From DASRCB01 sp035653295 (lineage in GTDB: Bacteria > Acidobacteriota > Terriglobia > Bryobacterales > Bryobacteraceae), in contig DASRCB010000331.1 in assembly GCA_035653295.1 (NCBI GenBank), positions 1 through 25,716 on the forward strand: a stretch of DNA of 25,716 nucleotides. Reading direction: 5' to 3'. The first letter of the stretch is position 1, and every line of letters starts with the position of its first letter. Below the pieces are notes generated by a model that saw only the letters and a program-made list of their open reading frames with translations, had not been told where the DNA came from and ran no database searches. Made by a program: the position numbers and the translations under genes. Shown piece by piece: positions 24,647 through 25,716 of the stretch.

Positions 24647-24964
24647 TTATCGCAAAATCACCGTGATGCCGACAAGGATCGCGACCGCCGTTACCAAGCC
24701 AAGCAGTCCGAAGCGGTGCATGAACGGAATCGATGGACGCACGCTCGGCACACCCTCGCCCGCCTTCAGACGCCAGCCCTGCCCGCAGAAGGTACAGAGC
24801 AGCAGGTCGTGTTTCGAAGTCACGACTCCAAAAATGAAGTACAGCCGGAAGCATGTGTATTGCAGCGCGTAACGAAACAGGTGTTCCTGTGCGCACCGCG
24901 GACAAAAACGGGTCTCATGACCACCCAGATCGATCAGGCGTCTCTGCCAGCCCCAGATAATCAT
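24647..24964 (-). CDS. Small zinc-ribbon membrane protein
   Basis: 105 residues. Starts MIIWGWQRRLIDLG, followed by FCPRCAQEH (Cys 21 and 24), an aromatic stretch RLYFIFGVV, then LLCTFCGQGW (Cys 57 and 60). One membrane helix lies at about 83-104, at the C-terminus. This order matches a widespread family of short zinc-ribbon proteins beginning MIIWG. AAAGGGAGG (24970-24978) lies five bases before the ATG and fixes the start. Transcribed in the same direction as the sigma-kinase pair but separated from it by 426 bp. Function is unknown. Confidence 0.8.
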   Translation of the reverse strand: MIIWGWQRRLIDLGGHETRFCPRCAQEHLFRYALQYTCFRLYFIFGVVTSKHDLLLCTFCGQGWRLKAGEGVPSVRPSIPFMHRFGLLGLVTAVAILVGITVILR

Positions 24965-25497
24965 AACGGCCTCCCTTTCAAATCTGCTTTCACCAGTTCA
25001 TTGCGAGAAATCAGCGGGGGAAGGCTCAGAACGTATGGCGTTTTTTGGGGAGAAATGAACAGGTGCGCAGGAACGGTCTTGTGTGGAGTGCAGGCTGCAC
25101 GGGGTGCTTCGAACAGGCTGCGGGGGTCGGAGTGAGAGGAACTGCGGCATGTCTGTTCCACTTGAGCTTACCCTCAGGCACGCACGCGACCCGCTTGGGG
25201 GCCGCCTGCCGGTATTCTGTCGTGGCGGTGACGGTGAAAGCCGCGATTGGTGCCTTCCCCGAACAGCGTTACTGACACATCCATTGGAAGGCGTTCCAGA
25301 CATAGCCGTTCGAGCAGCCGTGGGTGTTGGCGTTGACTTGGTCGTGCATGCGATTGAAGCCGTTCTGCGTGCTCTGCACGCGCCAGGATCACTATACACA
25401 CACCGTCGGCCTCGCGAGTCGGGCAACGTAAGGTGCGAACCGATGTTAACCCGGTGCGAACCGGATATTAACCAAAGAGGCTCAGTTTCCCGATACC
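24965..25497. other. Intergenic, no convincing gene
   Basis: More than 500 bp with no gene that I can support strongly. A short minus-strand frame (25269-25379) is listed separately. The right part begins repeat copy G. Confidence 0.4.
25269..25379 (-). pseudogene. Possible C-terminal scrap of a small two-cysteine secreted protein
   Basis: A 36-codon frame from GTG at 25379 reads NGFNRMHDQVNANTHGCSNG near its middle and ends VWNAFQWMCQ. The pattern D--NA--T-GC followed by a Cys next to the stop resembles the ends of A1 and A2 (DDTNAAIT-GC ... VCP). An upstream stop three codons before the GTG means no signal peptide is present. It has no good ribosome site. This could be a remnant of a related gene or a chance similarity. 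Confidence 0.2.
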
Positions 25498-25642
25498 ATT
25501 TGGGGACCCGAATGGAGCTGAATACCGAGGCCCAGGCTCTCTGGACCGCTGCACCCCGTCTCGATTGAATGACTTGCTAAGCCAGGCTGACGGCCGAGTC
25601 GTGATTGTAAAGAAAACTGACGGCCTCTCCGGTTAGAGGCCG
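25498..25642 (-). repeat. Dispersed intergenic repeat, copy G, with uninterrupted IS target palindrome
   Basis: The reverse complement matches 1387-1485 almost exactly. On the minus strand it starts with the palindrome GGCCTCTAACCGGAGAGGCC (25623-25642), whose right half is the flank of IS copy 1, and it continues through CCGTCAGTTTTC to CGGTCCAGAGAGCCTG. The palindrome core GACCCGAATGGAGC follows at the left. It therefore shows what the insertion site of IS copy 1 probably looked like before insertion. Confidence 0.8.
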
Positions 25643-25716
25643 GGAGAACAAACGCAAACGCTTTCGGCCTGAGAGGCCACCGCGCGGACCATGCTCGAGT
25701 TCCCATGATTCACCCG

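Noticed and set aside
1..25716. tRNA, rRNA or CRISPR arrays
   Set aside because: No T-arm-like GGTTCRA blocks in a cloverleaf context, no rRNA-like sequence and no regularly spaced direct repeats were seen on reading either strand.

Overview
The window looks like a GC-rich chromosomal segment of an Acidobacteriota bacterium, probably of the Bryobacterales/Solibacter type. The evidence is the gene content: two long MacB/FtsX-type orphan permeases (ADOP), an ECF-type sigma factor overlapping a membrane Ser/Thr kinase with TPRs, a Tat-like PIG-L deacetylase and a secreted glycine-rich tail-fibre-like protein. No tRNA, rRNA or CRISPR array was seen.

Layout. 1-1388 is the 3' part of an IS110-family (IS1111-like) element. 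1389-2496 holds an intergenic repeat and the C-terminal scrap of a TPR/kinase gene. 3004-5692 has a secreted fibre-like protein and a PIG-L deacetylase, separated by about 940 bp of repeats. 6095-8551 (-) is an intact ADOP permease. 8871-10639 is a second, near-identical IS110-family element whose transposase is frameshifted. 10741-11505 is a secreted protein with a calcium-loop-like motif. 11725-14141 (-) is a second ADOP permease with one frameshift. 14210-15603 is a decayed IS256-family element, followed by a 5'-truncated gene and a broken acetamidase fragment up to 16563. 16745-19954 is a locus of two duplicated gene types in the order A1-B1-B2-A2: small secreted proteins with two C-terminal cysteines (A) and four-helix membrane proteins (B). 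19997-20905 is a membrane protein with a cytosolic CxxC pair. 20859-24220 (-) is the sigma factor-kinase operon, and 24647-24964 (-) is a small zinc-ribbon membrane protein. The last 750 bp carry repeats and no convincing gene.

The most interesting signal lies in the long 3' non-coding ends of the two IS110-family copies. The copies are almost identical except for one dense variable patch. In copy 1 a 9-nt slot of that patch (853-861) is the exact reverse complement of the 9 bp abutting its right end (1389-1397). In copy 2 the same slot (10099-10107) has a different sequence that pairs with its own different flank (10640-10648) with 7 Watson-Crick pairs, one G-U and one mismatch. This is the behaviour expected of a bridge RNA/seekRNA target guide, with two differently programmed guides in one neighbourhood. 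The same non-coding end carries a 26-28 bp hairpin with a compensatory base-pair change between copies. Copy 1 appears to sit in the loop of a palindrome belonging to a dispersed intergenic repeat; a related uninterrupted copy lies at the other end of the window.

At least seven copies of that intergenic repeat (about 60-150 bp, both orientations) occur between genes, and a separate 215-bp inverted-repeat element lies at 4225-4443. Many genes around the insertion sequences are fragments, so 1-16.6 kb reads as a plastic region, while 16.7-25 kb is largely intact.
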